Assembly (NCBI GenBank): GCA_016787285.1
Contig: JAEUUV010000177.1
Location: forward strand, 1 to 44,014
DNA: 44,014 nucleotides
Reading direction: 5' to 3'
DNA from: Saprospiraceae bacterium
Lineage (GTDB): Bacteria; Bacteroidota; Bacteroidia; Chitinophagales; Saprospiraceae
The position numbers and the translations under genes were made by a program. Below are positions 27,672-35,710 of the stretch, piece after piece (the stretch's first letter is position 1; every line of letters starts with the position of its first letter). Under the pieces are notes generated by a model. It was not told the DNA's origin. It saw only the letters and a list, made by a program, of their open reading frames with translations, and searched no databases.

Positions 27672-30083
27672 ATGTCTACAGCACTCCAGCCAACGACCAT
27701 CTCCTTCCACGCCAAACCGCAGCCGAGTTTCAACAAAAACTTCGACCTGCTCATCCGCAACCTGCACGAGTGGCAGGACAACGGGTACGAGATTTTTATC
27801 TGCTCCGACAATCCCAAACAACTGACCCGCCTGCACGCCATTTTCAAGGAACTCAAGTCCAACATCAAATGGCACCCCGTGGAAACGGCCCTGTCCGCAG
27901 GATTCATTGACGAAGACCTGAAAATCGCCTGTTTCACCGATCACCAGATTTTCCAGCGTTTTCACGCCTACAAACTGCGCACAGGTTTCACCAAGGAGCA
28001 GGCGCTGAACGTGCGCCTCATCCGAGAACTCCAGCCCGGCGATTTCGTGACGCACATTGACCACGGCATCGGCAAATACTCGGGCCTGCAAAAAATCGAG
28101 ATTGGCGGCCAGATGCAGGAAGCCGTGCGACTGGTGTACAAAAACAACGACATCCTGTACGTCAGCATCCACTCGCTGCACAAAATTTCCAAGTACATCG
28201 GCAAGGAGGGCGAGGCGCCGCAGCTGTCCAAAATCGGTTCCGACGCCTGGAAACAACTCAAGGCCCGCACCAAAAAGAAAATCAAGGACATCGCGGCGGA
28301 ACTCATCAAGTTGTACGCCAAACGCCGCGCCGCGCCCGGTCACGCGTTCCCGCCCGACGGCTATCTGCAGAATGAACTGGAGGCCAGTTTCATGTACGAG
28401 GATACGCCCGACCAGATCAAATCCACGCAGGATGTGAAAACCGACATGGAAAAAGCCTACCCCATGGACCGCCTCATCTGCGGCGACGTGGGTTTCGGCA
28501 AAACCGAGGTGGCCATTCGCGCGGCGTTCAAGGCCGTGACCGACGGAAAACAGGCTGCGGTGCTCGTGCCCACCACCATCCTCGCCCTCCAGCACTGGAA
28601 AACCTTCGGCGACCGCCTCAAGGATTTCCCCGTGACGGTGGACTACGTGAACCGCTTCCGAAGCGCGAAGGAGAAAACCGAGATTTTCAAAAAATTGGCC
28701 GCCGGCCAAATTGACATCGTCATTGGCACGCACGCCCTGCTGAACAAGGAGGTCAAGTTCAAAGACCTCGGCCTGTTGGTGGTGGACGAGGAACAAAAAT
28801 TCGGCGTGGCAGCCAAGGAAAAACTGCGTGCCCTGCAGGTGAACGTGGACACGCTCACACTCACCGCCACGCCCATCCCGCGTACGCTCCAGTTCAGCCT
28901 CATGGCCGCGCGCGACATGAGCATCCTGCGCACGCCGCCGCCCAACCGCCAGCCCATTCACACGGAAATCCGCGTGTTCGACGACGACCTCATCAAGGAC
29001 GCGATTTACTACGAAATCCACCGCGGCGGGCAGGTCTTCTTCGTACACAACCGCGTGACCGACTTGCCCAAAATGGTCGAACTTCTGCGCCGCCTCTGCC
29101 CCGACGTGGACATCGCCCTCGCCCATGGCCAGATGGACGCCGACCACCTCGAAAAAGTGCTCGTGGAGTTCATTGACCGCAAGCACGACGTGCTCGTGTG
29201 CACCAACATCATCGAAACCGGCCTCGACATCCCCAACGCCAACACCATCCTCATCAACCGCGCCGACATGTTCGGCCTCAGCGACCTGCACCAGTTGCGC
29301 GGGCGTGTGGGCCGCTCCAATGTGAAGGCGTTTTGCTATCTCTTCGCGCCGCCTATGAGCGTGCTCACACCCGACGCCCGCAAGCGCCTGCGCACCATCG
29401 AGGAGTTCAGCGACCTCGGTTCCGGCTTTCAGGTGGCCATGCGCGACCTCGACATCCGCGGCGCGGGCAACCTGCTCGGCGGCGAGCAGTCGGGCTTCAT
29501 CGCCGACATCGGCTACGAGACTTACCAAAAAATCCTCGACGAAGCCATTCAGGAACTCAAGGAAACGGATTTCAAAGACCTGTTCAAGGACGAACTGGCC
29601 CAAAAGGGCGCCTACGTGCGCGATGTGACCATCGAGACCGACTTGGAGATGCTGATCCCGGACGAGTATGTGTCCAACAGCGCCGAGCGCCTCAGCCTGT
29701 ACACCCAACTCGACGAGATCACCGACGAGGCCGGTATTGAGGCATTTTCAAACATGCTGGAAGACCGTTTCGGCAAATTGCCCAAACAGGTCAACTTCCT
29801 GTTCGAGGCGCTGCGCCTGCGCTGGATGTGCAAAAAACTCGGTTTTGAGCGGCTCATCCTCAAGGGCGGCAAACTCCGCTGCTATTTCGTGAGCGATCCG
29901 CAGTCGTCGTTTTACGAAACCGCCCAATTCAACAAACTCATTCAGTTCGTAGGCGAAAAAGGCCGTATCATGGGCTTCCACCTCAAACAAACCAACAAGG
30001 AACTGATCTTCGTGCAGGACGAGGTGCGCGGGATGAAGCAGACGAAGGGGACGCTGGAGGTGCTGTTGGGGGTGGTGGGGTGA
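27672..30083 (+). CDS. mfd: Mfd-type transcription-repair coupling factor lacking the UvrB-like N-terminal region
   Basis: Mfd removes stalled RNA polymerase and recruits UvrA. This copy has 803 aa; the usual length is about 1,110-1,150. It begins near domain 3 (SFHAKPQPSFNKNFDLLIRNL), then the polymerase-binding RID (LRELQPGDFVTHIDHGIGKY, about 118-180), the SF2 translocase with Walker A GDVGFGKTE (271-279), DEEQ (372-375) and TATPIPRTLQFSL, the RGAGNLLGGEQSGF TRG region, and the C-terminal domain 7. Domains 1a, 2 and 1b, which bind UvrA and hold domain 7, are missing. An in-frame TGA lies ~20 bp upstream, so no longer start exists. The motor looks intact; UvrA recruitment should be absent. 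Confidence 0.92.
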   Translation: MSTALQPTTISFHAKPQPSFNKNFDLLIRNLHEWQDNGYEIFICSDNPKQLTRLHAIFKELKSNIKWHPVETALSAGFIDEDLKIACFTDHQIFQRFHAYKLRTGFTKEQALNVRLIRELQPGDFVTHIDHGIGKYSGLQKIEIGGQMQEAVRLVYKNNDILYVSIHSLHKISKYIGKEGEAPQLSKIGSDAWKQLKARTKKKIKDIAAELIKLYAKRRAAPGHAFPPDGYLQNELEASFMYEDTPDQIKSTQDVKTDMEKAYPMDRLICGDVGFGKTEVAIRAAFKAVTDGKQAAVLVPTTILALQHWKTFGDRLKDFPVTVDYVNRFRSAKEKTEIFKKLAAGQIDIVIGTHALLNKEVKFKDLGLLVVDEEQKFGVAAKEKLRALQVNVDTLTLTATPIPRTLQFSLMAARDMSILRTPPPNRQPIHTEIRVFDDDLIKDAIYYEIHRGGQVFFVHNRVTDLPKMVELLRRLCPDVDIALAHGQMDADHLEKVLVEFIDRKHDVLVCTNIIETGLDIPNANTILINRADMFGLSDLHQLRGRVGRSNVKAFCYLFAPPMSVLTPDARKRLRTIEEFSDLGSGFQVAMRDLDIRGAGNLLGGEQSGFIADIGYETYQKILDEAIQELKETDFKDLFKDELAQKGAYVRDVTIETDLEMLIPDEYVSNSAERLSLYTQLDEITDEAGIEAFSNMLEDRFGKLPKQVNFLFEALRLRWMCKKLGFERLILKGGKLRCYFVSDPQSSFYETAQFNKLIQFVGEKGRIMGFHLKQTNKELIFVQDEVRGMKQTKGTLEVLLGVVG
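29928..30081 (+). repeat. Direct repeat copy 1: last ~154 bp of mfd
   Basis: The 3' end of mfd (QFNKLIQFVGEKGRIMGF to LLGVVG) recurs at 30813-30966 with 11 differences in about 154 bp. Ten are synonymous third-position changes and one changes Leu to Ile. Confidence 0.9.
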
Positions 30084-30101
30084 ATCTTACCTAAACGTGC
30101 T

Positions 30102-30109
30102 TATTTTTG
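30102..30109 (+). promoter_or_regulatory. -7 box abutting the DUF6883-like start
   Basis: TATTTTTG matches TAnnTTTG and ends 4 bp before the GTG at 30114. If active, the transcript would be nearly leaderless. The match may also be by chance. Confidence 0.35.
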
Positions 30110-30113
30110 TGCC

Positions 30114-30443
30114 GTGAAAGTGCCCAACAACGAAATAGCCGAAATACCTCGTGGCAAAATCAATTTATATTTGCTCAACCTCGATCACGTTGATGGAAGA
30201 TCGAAGGCGAATTTTTTCATTCAGGTTGGCTACGACGAGAATTCATTGGCAGATACCTTGTTGGCACACGTCAGAGAATACGATTTCGTTGAGTCGGAAA
30301 ACAACGAACACGGAACAAAATATACCGTGGATGGGATCGTCGAATGCCCTTCGGGCTTTTCATTCAATCTTCGTAGTGTATGGATAATCCGATTGGAAAA
30401 CGCTGTTCCGACATTGATAACTGCTTATCCTTCAAAAAGATGA
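30114..30443 (+). CDS. DUF6883-like protein, 109 aa
   Basis: The protein starts at a GTG with KVPNNEIAEIPRGKINLYLLNLDHVDGRSKANFF, then LLAHVREYDFVESENNEHGTKYTVDG, and ends with VWIIRLENAVPTLITAYP. From memory this pattern (LLN-DH--G-SKA-FF, GTKY-V-G, VWII...P-L-TAYP) matches DUF6883, which lacks a settled function. It overlaps the next gene by 4 bp (ATGA), so the pair is translationally coupled. Base composition is lower in GC than mfd, which suggests separate ancestry. Confidence 0.75.
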   Translation: MKVPNNEIAEIPRGKINLYLLNLDHVDGRSKANFFIQVGYDENSLADTLLAHVREYDFVESENNEHGTKYTVDGIVECPSGFSFNLRSVWIIRLENAVPTLITAYPSKR

Positions 30444-30673
30444 ACAAAATAAAACTTTACGACCGCATTGTGCTTGCATCAGACTTGCCGGACTCCAGTT
30501 TCAAAGCAGGAGATGTGGGCACCATCGTGGAAATCTACGGCGAGGGAAACGCTTTCGAAGTCGAGTTTTTTGCTTTGGATGGGAGTACGCTTGCGGTCAA
30601 GACCGTGCCGGGTGCTTTGGTAAAACCTGTTTCTTCCAGCATGATGCTGCATATTCGGGAGTTGGCAGCGTAG
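30440..30673 (+). CDS. DUF4926-like protein, 77 aa
   Basis: The small protein reads MNKIKLYDRIVLASDLPDSS and FKAGDVGTIVEIYGEGNAFEV, then DGSTLAVKTVPGALVKPV. The LYDxVxLxxDLPxxxLKxGDxGTIVxIY pattern is DUF4926, recalled without a search, a small SH3-like barrel often found next to DUF6883. The ATG at 30440 overlaps the preceding TGA. The two genes together form a compact accessory module flanked by mfd tails. Its biochemical role is unknown; a two-component defence or toxin-immunity role is a guess. Confidence 0.78.
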   Translation: MNKIKLYDRIVLASDLPDSSFKAGDVGTIVEIYGEGNAFEVEFFALDGSTLAVKTVPGALVKPVSSSMMLHIRELAA

Positions 30674-30812
30674 AGGAATCTGCATCCCGGAAAAACTGGG
30701 ATACCGAGTGCCAGAAGTTCAAAGCCGGTGCTGAGGAAGGGAGGAAGTTAGCCCGTGACCTTATGAAAAACATTCGAAGAGTGAACCAAGTATCTTAAGT
30801 AGCTGTGCTACC
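30674..30812. other. 139-bp spacer between the DUF4926-like gene and the mfd tail copy
   Basis: The spacer has a weak ATCCC/GGGAT hairpin near 30683-30703 and no gene that I can support. It ends abruptly at the start of the mfd tail copy. Confidence 0.5.
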
Positions 30813-30966
30813 CAGTTCAACAAGATCATCCAGTTCGTGGGCGAAAAAGGCCGCATCATGGGCTTCCACCTCAAGCAGACGAACAAGGAACTGATCTTTG
30901 TGCAGGACGAGGTGCGCGGGATGAAGCAGACGAAAGGGACGCTGGAGGTGCTGTTGGGGGTGGTGG
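30813..30966 (+). pseudogene. Direct repeat copy 2: detached 3' end of an mfd gene
   Basis: This ~154-bp piece encodes QFNKIIQFVGEKGRIMGF through to LLGVVG, the last 51 or so residues of Mfd. It has no stop where mfd ends; the frame continues into unrelated sequence (FKSALYCKKD). It has no start of its own. Ten of its 11 differences from the tail of the mfd at 27672 are synonymous, so both tails diverged while under selection as coding sequence. It looks like the leftover end of another mfd allele. Confidence 0.88.
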
Positions 30967-31023
30967 GCTTCAAATCTGCACTTTACTGCAAAAAAGATAC
31001 TTTTTACTCTAAATATCTACGAC

Positions 31024-31420
31024 ATGACAACCCAACCGGTCACCTCCTCTACATCTGGGCAATTGATTCATCAGGCGAGCAACTGCGCCCTACCGAATTT
31101 GAGCAGTTGTTGTTGAGCATTTGGGCACTTAATGCCTGCAGGAAATTCAAGGGGTTGCTACAAGAAGAGTCCTTGATGCTGAAAAAAATCAACAGAGAGT
31201 TTCTTGCAAAAAAATGGAACGATTCCTCCTGCTGGATGAAAAACGACAGCATGAAACCTTGACATAAGACGAACACCGGGAACGGCTGTCTTTGGTATGC
31301 CAATTGGGAAAATACGATGCTGAAAAATTACAGTTGGTGGGACACCTGGCCTTGCTCCGGAACGTCCCTTTTGATGTATTGCTGAACCAACTTGGCCTTT
31401 GCCCGAACCGCCGTGCCTAA
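31024..31420 (+). pseudogene. Decayed small helical protein gene (often found before HNH nucleases)
   Basis: An ATG at 31024 begins MTTQPVTSSTSGQLIHQAS, but the recognisable protein is spread over three frames: LRPTEFEQLLLSI and LMLKKINREF in one, then ERFLLLDEKRQHETLT, an internal TAA, and DEHRERLSLVCQLGKYDAEK to LLNQLGLCPNRRA in another. That needs about two frameshifts and one stop. The restored pattern resembles a common ~110-130-aa helical protein with a Rxx-ETLTxEEHxELLxL core, which I know mostly as a partner of HNH nucleases. The partner is not present here. Confidence 0.7.
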
Positions 31421-31532
31421 TTCCGCCCTCCCCTTGCCGGCGAAGTTAAGGGAAGGATAGAGACGGTTTGCACATCTTCTACACAGGTAAAAAAATATCC
31501 ATCTGTTTCGACCTAAAACGAAACTTGGGAAA

Positions 31533-31540
31533 TACCTTTG
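31533..31540 (+). promoter_or_regulatory. Bacteroidota -7 box for the CARDB-like/VWA-like pair
   Basis: TACCTTTG matches TAnnTTTG, 30 bp before the ATG at 31571. Confidence 0.5.
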
Positions 31541-31570
31541 TCTGATTTTTTCACAAAACAATCCTTTGCC

Positions 31571-32161
31571 ATGAAGAAAAATATCTACCTCGCGCTTATC
31601 TTTTGCCTCTTTACCCTGATTAACCTAACCAATTCAAGTTGCGAATGCGAAGACGTGCAGGTGGCGGCAGATTTGGCCGTAACTGCCGTCGAAGTGAGTA
31701 AAGAAGATGTACCTGTTAACGAATCGGTTGACTTGATTTCATCTATCCTTAATCTCCTAGGCGCCGATTGTGAAATTGCAGATGAGGCTGAAGATTTTTA
31801 CAACGACTACGAAGTTTGGTATAAAGCAACACCTACTGATGGGTTCAAATTTGTAAACAGTCTGCCTGCCGGAGATCGCCAGTTCATCAATAAATTAGTT
31901 GCAGGAGATGATATGCCCTTCAATTTGGGCATGAGCTTTGATCAACCCGGATACTACCTTATAAGATGCAAGACAGATATCTTAGAAGTTGTGGATGAAC
32001 GTTCAGAAACCAACAATTCAAAAGATTCCAAAAATGTGAGTACCCGGAGCGCCGGTACGCAAGAGTCAGGTATCATTCGGGTGTATGTGGACGAAAATAC
32101 CGACATGGAACGCCTGGCAGAGAGCATACGGCTTAACCGATATTTTACGGTAACAAAATAG
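31571..32161 (+). CDS. Lipoprotein with a CARDB-like domain, 196 aa
   Basis: A signal (LALIFCLFTLINLTNSSC) precedes a cysteine-rich start (CECED), so this is probably a surface or periplasmic lipoprotein. The body contains VAADLAVTAVEVSKEDVPVNESVDL and then FDQPGYYLIRCKTDILEVVDERSETNNSKDS, which resembles the CARDB (cell adhesion related) beta-sandwich ending in a DxxxxVxExxETNN motif. An additional acidic insert lies between. The ATG at 31571 begins the signal. The next gene starts 24 bp downstream, so the two are likely an operon. Confidence 0.72.
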   Translation: MKKNIYLALIFCLFTLINLTNSSCECEDVQVAADLAVTAVEVSKEDVPVNESVDLISSILNLLGADCEIADEAEDFYNDYEVWYKATPTDGFKFVNSLPAGDRQFINKLVAGDDMPFNLGMSFDQPGYYLIRCKTDILEVVDERSETNNSKDSKNVSTRSAGTQESGIIRVYVDENTDMERLAESIRLNRYFTVTK

Positions 32162-32185
32162 GTTTATCCTTAAAAAACTACCACT

Positions 32186-33343
32186 ATGAAATTCCGCACA
32201 TATATATCCGTACTTCTTACGGGTGCTTTTCTGCTTTTTTACTCTTGCGATCTATTTAAGAAAAAAGACGAAGAAGTACCAGGATGTACAGATCCATTAT
32301 CAGACGATTATAATCCTGCTGCAACCGTTGATGACGGCTCTTGCACTTATTCGATAGGCAATTTTGCCCCAGAGGGGAAGTATTCCAATACCTCCGGGAA
32401 TAATCCAAGCACACAGATAACCCAAATCCCTGCGTTGACCTATCAAGGGATTCAGAGTAAGATCGTCAACAACAGAGCCTGCATTGAAGTGCTTGGAGTT
32501 CAGATTACTGATAATGGAGTCCATCACGAAATTACCCATTTAGAAATGCAAGAAAAACGAAATGGAGAGTACACTAAAGATGCATCATTTGAGTCTTATT
32601 TTACTGAAACAACACGAGTAGGAATTGTGTTGTTGCTCCAACAAAGCATCCGTAGCGATATATCTTCGGCTGGCGACGAAGCCAAATACTCCACCCTGAA
32701 AAGTTATGCGCAGGATGTGGTCAGCAATCTTAAGGCCAAAGCTGACAATGCAAAGGCCTCAAACTCGAATTCCAGGCAGGACTATTATATCTCCATCGTA
32801 GGCTACGGTAGCAAGGACAGTATATCGGTCGCGGCATTTCCAGGAACGCCGCTCAATACCACTACTCAAACGACCATCAACCAGTATATTTCCAATTTGC
32901 CGCGCAAGGCGAACCAATTTGCTGCCCTCGGTCAAGCGCTTCAATACGCTGTAAATCAATTTTCTACTCTCTCCGTGCCGGTTGACTACCGTTGCATTCT
33001 CATCATCGGCGACGGCAAGGAAAACGACTCGGATGGCCAACTCACCCCAGCAATTGACGCGCTCAAGGCAAGCAATGTGGACGGCGTGTACTGCATTGGC
33101 GTGCTGGAATCCAACTATTCAACTCTGCAAGGCGGCGGTGAACAAAATTTTATTGACCTGTCCAAAGTGGTTGAAGATGGCATGCACAGAAATGCAAAAA
33201 TCGTAGAGGAAACCAAGCCGGTGTTCAACAAGCTGTACAACAACATCCCGAACACCTACAACCTCAAGTACGAGCGTTCTCCCCAATCCACCACCGGGCA
33301 GATTGATATCCGATGGGTACTAACAACCAAAAAGAAACAATAG
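32186..33343 (+). CDS. Lipoprotein with a degenerate VWA-like domain, 385 aa
   Basis: The lipoprotein signal ends at LLFYSC. A GCTDPLSDDYNPAATVDDGSC motif, common in Bacteroidota surface proteins, follows at about 33-54. From about residue 140 comes a von Willebrand A-like fold (RVGIVLLLQQSIRSD, FAALGQALQYAV, CILIIGDGKENDSDG, VYCIGVLE). The first MIDAS motif DxSxS is replaced by QQSIR, so metal binding is doubtful. It follows the CARDB-like gene by 24 bp. Both genes are lower in GC than neighbours and end at a terminator. Confidence 0.78.
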   Translation: MKFRTYISVLLTGAFLLFYSCDLFKKKDEEVPGCTDPLSDDYNPAATVDDGSCTYSIGNFAPEGKYSNTSGNNPSTQITQIPALTYQGIQSKIVNNRACIEVLGVQITDNGVHHEITHLEMQEKRNGEYTKDASFESYFTETTRVGIVLLLQQSIRSDISSAGDEAKYSTLKSYAQDVVSNLKAKADNAKASNSNSRQDYYISIVGYGSKDSISVAAFPGTPLNTTTQTTINQYISNLPRKANQFAALGQALQYAVNQFSTLSVPVDYRCILIIGDGKENDSDGQLTPAIDALKASNVDGVYCIGVLESNYSTLQGGGEQNFIDLSKVVEDGMHRNAKIVEETKPVFNKLYNNIPNTYNLKYERSPQSTTGQIDIRWVLTTKKKQ

Positions 33344-33349
33344 ATTACT

Positions 33350-33385
33350 TCGGGGCGATGACCGACAATCGTCGCCCCGATTTTC
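33350..33385 (+). terminator. Terminator after the VWA-like gene
   Basis: CGGGGCGA (33351-33358) pairs with TCGCCCCG (33372-33379), followed by ATTTTC. It lies 7 bp after the stop codon. Confidence 0.65.
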
Positions 33386-33447
33386 ATTTGGGATTGAAAA
33401 ATATACATTGGCCATTGTGCATTTTCGGCAATACCGGTAAACTCCCC

Positions 33448-33455
33448 CATCTTTG
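33448..33455 (+). promoter_or_regulatory. Near-match -7 box for the dipeptidyl peptidase
   Basis: CATCTTTG differs at one position from TAnnTTTG. Its distance of 25 bp to the ATG at 33481 is the same as for the clear boxes in this window. Confidence 0.35.
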
Positions 33456-33480
33456 CCGGCAACAAAAACATTGCCGCACG

Positions 33481-35679
33481 ATGAAACACGTCCTGCTCCT
33501 GTTCCTCACTTTTCTGCTGCCGATTGCGCCCGCGCCCGCCCAAAAACCCGTCACACTCGACGATTGCTTCGTGTATTTCCGGTTCTACGCGCAGTCGGCA
33601 GACAAATTTCACTTTGCCCCCAACAGCAATCACTACCTCCGGCAGGACGAAAACGGCAACCTCGTGGAACACGACCTCGGCACGGGCCTCGTGTCGCGCA
33701 CACTCGTGCGTGCCGAAGACCTGCGCGAGGTGGGCGCCTGGGACGATTTTGCATTCAGTAACGACCTCTCCCGCGTGCTGCTGCGCACCAATACCAAACC
33801 GGTGTATCGCCACTCCGTGCTGGCCGACTACTGGATTTTTGATCGCAACAGCCGCAAAACCACGCGCCTGAACGAAAACGGACCGGTGCAGTACGCGACC
33901 TTCTCCGAAGCCGGCGACAAAATCGCATTCGTGGCCGGCAATAACCTGTTTTACAAAAACCTCGCTTCCGGCGCCACGGTGCAGGTAACTTCCGACGGCA
34001 AACAAAACGCGATCATCAACGGCATTCCCGACTGGGTGTACGAGGAGGAATTCAGCCCCGTGGACGGAGCCGGCATGGTGGCTACCGCCTGGAGTCCCGA
34101 CGGCACTAAACTGGCATTCATTCGCTTCGACGAGCGCGCCGTGCCCGAATTTCCGATCATCTGGTACACCGGCGACGCGTATCCCGAACGCACCAAATTC
34201 AAGTACCCAAAAGTAGGCGCGCCCAATTCCCGCGTGGGCGTACACGTGTACGACCTGAGCACGGGACAAACCACACAGGCTCTGCCCGGCACCGAAAATC
34301 AGGACATCTACCTGCCGCGCATCTACTGGACGCCCGACAACCAACTCTGCATCTACATGCTCAACCGCGAGCAAAACAACCTTTCTCTTGTGCTGTACGA
34401 CCCGGTACAGCACAATTCCGGTATGCTGCTCGACGAAATGGACGCCGCCTACGTAGACCTGGAAGTGTGCGATAACCTCGTGTTTCTGCCCAATAACTCG
34501 GCATTCCTCTGGATGAGCGAGCGTGACGGCCATACCCATCTGTACCTGCTGCCGCGTCACCCGGCGGCTGCCGTAGCGGTGCGCCAACTAACACAGGGCG
34601 ATTTTGACGTGACCAAATTTTACGGTATAGACCCCGCTTCCGGCCGGTTTTACTACCAAACCGCCACCCCGACTCCGATGGACAGGCAGGTGTGGGAAGG
34701 CTCCCTGAACGGCGCACCACCCCGCTTGCTTACGCCCGAACAAGGCATGCACGAAGCGACATTTTCGCCCACGTTCGAGTTTTTTGTGCATCGGCAGTCC
34801 ACACTCAACAGCCCTCCTGTAGCCGATCTGTGCACCAGTTCCGGCGAGGCATTGCGGCCTTTGCTGCGCAACGAACGTGTGGAGCGAACCTGCAAGGAGT
34901 ACGGCTTTGCACCTGTAGAGTTTTTTACCGTGAAAGCCGGCGACGACACCACTGCGCTGAACGGCTGGATGCTGAAACCCGCCAACTTTGATCCGCAAAA
35001 AAAGTACCCGGTGTTGTTCGACGTGTACGGCGGCCCGGGTTCCCAAACTGTGAAGAACGAGTACGACGGCTACCTCGGCCCCTGGCGGCAGATGCTGGCG
35101 CAAAAAGGCTACATCGTGGTGAGCGTGGACAACCGGGGCACGGGCGCACGGGGCCGCGCATTCAAAAAATGCACCCAGCTCCAGTTGGGCCGATACGAAA
35201 CCGAAGACCAGATTGCCGCCGCCCGCCAACTGGCCGCCATGCCGTTTGTAGACCCGGGCCGCATCGGCATCTGGGGCTGGAGTTTCGGCGGCTACCTGAG
35301 TAGTTCCTGCGTACTCAAGGGCAACGACGTGTTCAAAATGGCTATGGCCGTGGCGCCCGTCACCAACTGGAAATGGTACGACTCGGCCTACACCGAGCGC
35401 TTCATGCACACGACTGCCGACAACAGCGCGGGTTATGAGGAAAATTCGCCCATCAATTTTGTGAAACAACTGCGCGGCGACAACTACCTCATTTGCCACG
35501 GCACCGCCGACGACAACGTACACTGGCAACAAACCACCGAAATGGTGCGTGCCCTTGTGCAGGCAAACAAGCAGTTCGAAACGCATTTTTACCCCAACCG
35601 AAACCACGGCATCTACGGCGAAAACGCCACACGGCACCTGTTTTCCAAACTGACGGCTTTCGTACTGGAGAAACTCTGA
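33481..35679 (+). CDS. Dipeptidyl peptidase IV, S9B family
   Basis: The serine protease cuts X-Pro or X-Ala dipeptides from N-termini of peptides. The 732-aa protein has a signal peptide (LLLFLTFLLPIAPAPAQ), an N-terminal beta-propeller (about 30-470, with the VYEEEF motif and its paired Glu residues that bind the peptide N-terminus) and an alpha/beta hydrolase domain with GWSFGGY (Ser 601), HGTADDNVHW (Asp 677/678) and NRNHGIYG (His 709). All three catalytic groups are present. It is exported and probably periplasmic. With the POT transporter it would fit peptide feeding, although the two are far apart here. Confidence 0.94.
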   Translation: MKHVLLLFLTFLLPIAPAPAQKPVTLDDCFVYFRFYAQSADKFHFAPNSNHYLRQDENGNLVEHDLGTGLVSRTLVRAEDLREVGAWDDFAFSNDLSRVLLRTNTKPVYRHSVLADYWIFDRNSRKTTRLNENGPVQYATFSEAGDKIAFVAGNNLFYKNLASGATVQVTSDGKQNAIINGIPDWVYEEEFSPVDGAGMVATAWSPDGTKLAFIRFDERAVPEFPIIWYTGDAYPERTKFKYPKVGAPNSRVGVHVYDLSTGQTTQALPGTENQDIYLPRIYWTPDNQLCIYMLNREQNNLSLVLYDPVQHNSGMLLDEMDAAYVDLEVCDNLVFLPNNSAFLWMSERDGHTHLYLLPRHPAAAVAVRQLTQGDFDVTKFYGIDPASGRFYYQTATPTPMDRQVWEGSLNGAPPRLLTPEQGMHEATFSPTFEFFVHRQSTLNSPPVADLCTSSGEALRPLLRNERVERTCKEYGFAPVEFFTVKAGDDTTALNGWMLKPANFDPQKKYPVLFDVYGGPGSQTVKNEYDGYLGPWRQMLAQKGYIVVSVDNRGTGARGRAFKKCTQLQLGRYETEDQIAAARQLAAMPFVDPGRIGIWGWSFGGYLSSSCVLKGNDVFKMAMAVAPVTNWKWYDSAYTERFMHTTADNSAGYEENSPINFVKQLRGDNYLICHGTADDNVHWQQTTEMVRALVQANKQFETHFYPNRNHGIYGENATRHLFSKLTAFVLEKL

Positions 35680-35710
35680 TTGGTTTTTACTGTGGAGGCG
35701 CCGTCGTTTT

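Noticed and set aside
27666-29708. A 680-codon open frame antisense to mfd
   Set aside because: It mirrors the strongly GC-biased third positions of mfd, has no recognisable domain and no start signal. It is a shadow frame.
30837-31262. A 141-aa gene continuing from the mfd tail copy
   Set aside because: Its first part is a fragment of mfd and its second part crosses a decayed gene in a changing frame. There is no own promoter or family.
33256-34587. A 443-codon open frame antisense to the dipeptidyl peptidase
   Set aside because: It runs through the VWA-like gene end, a terminator and the peptidase signal peptide, and has no family resemblance.
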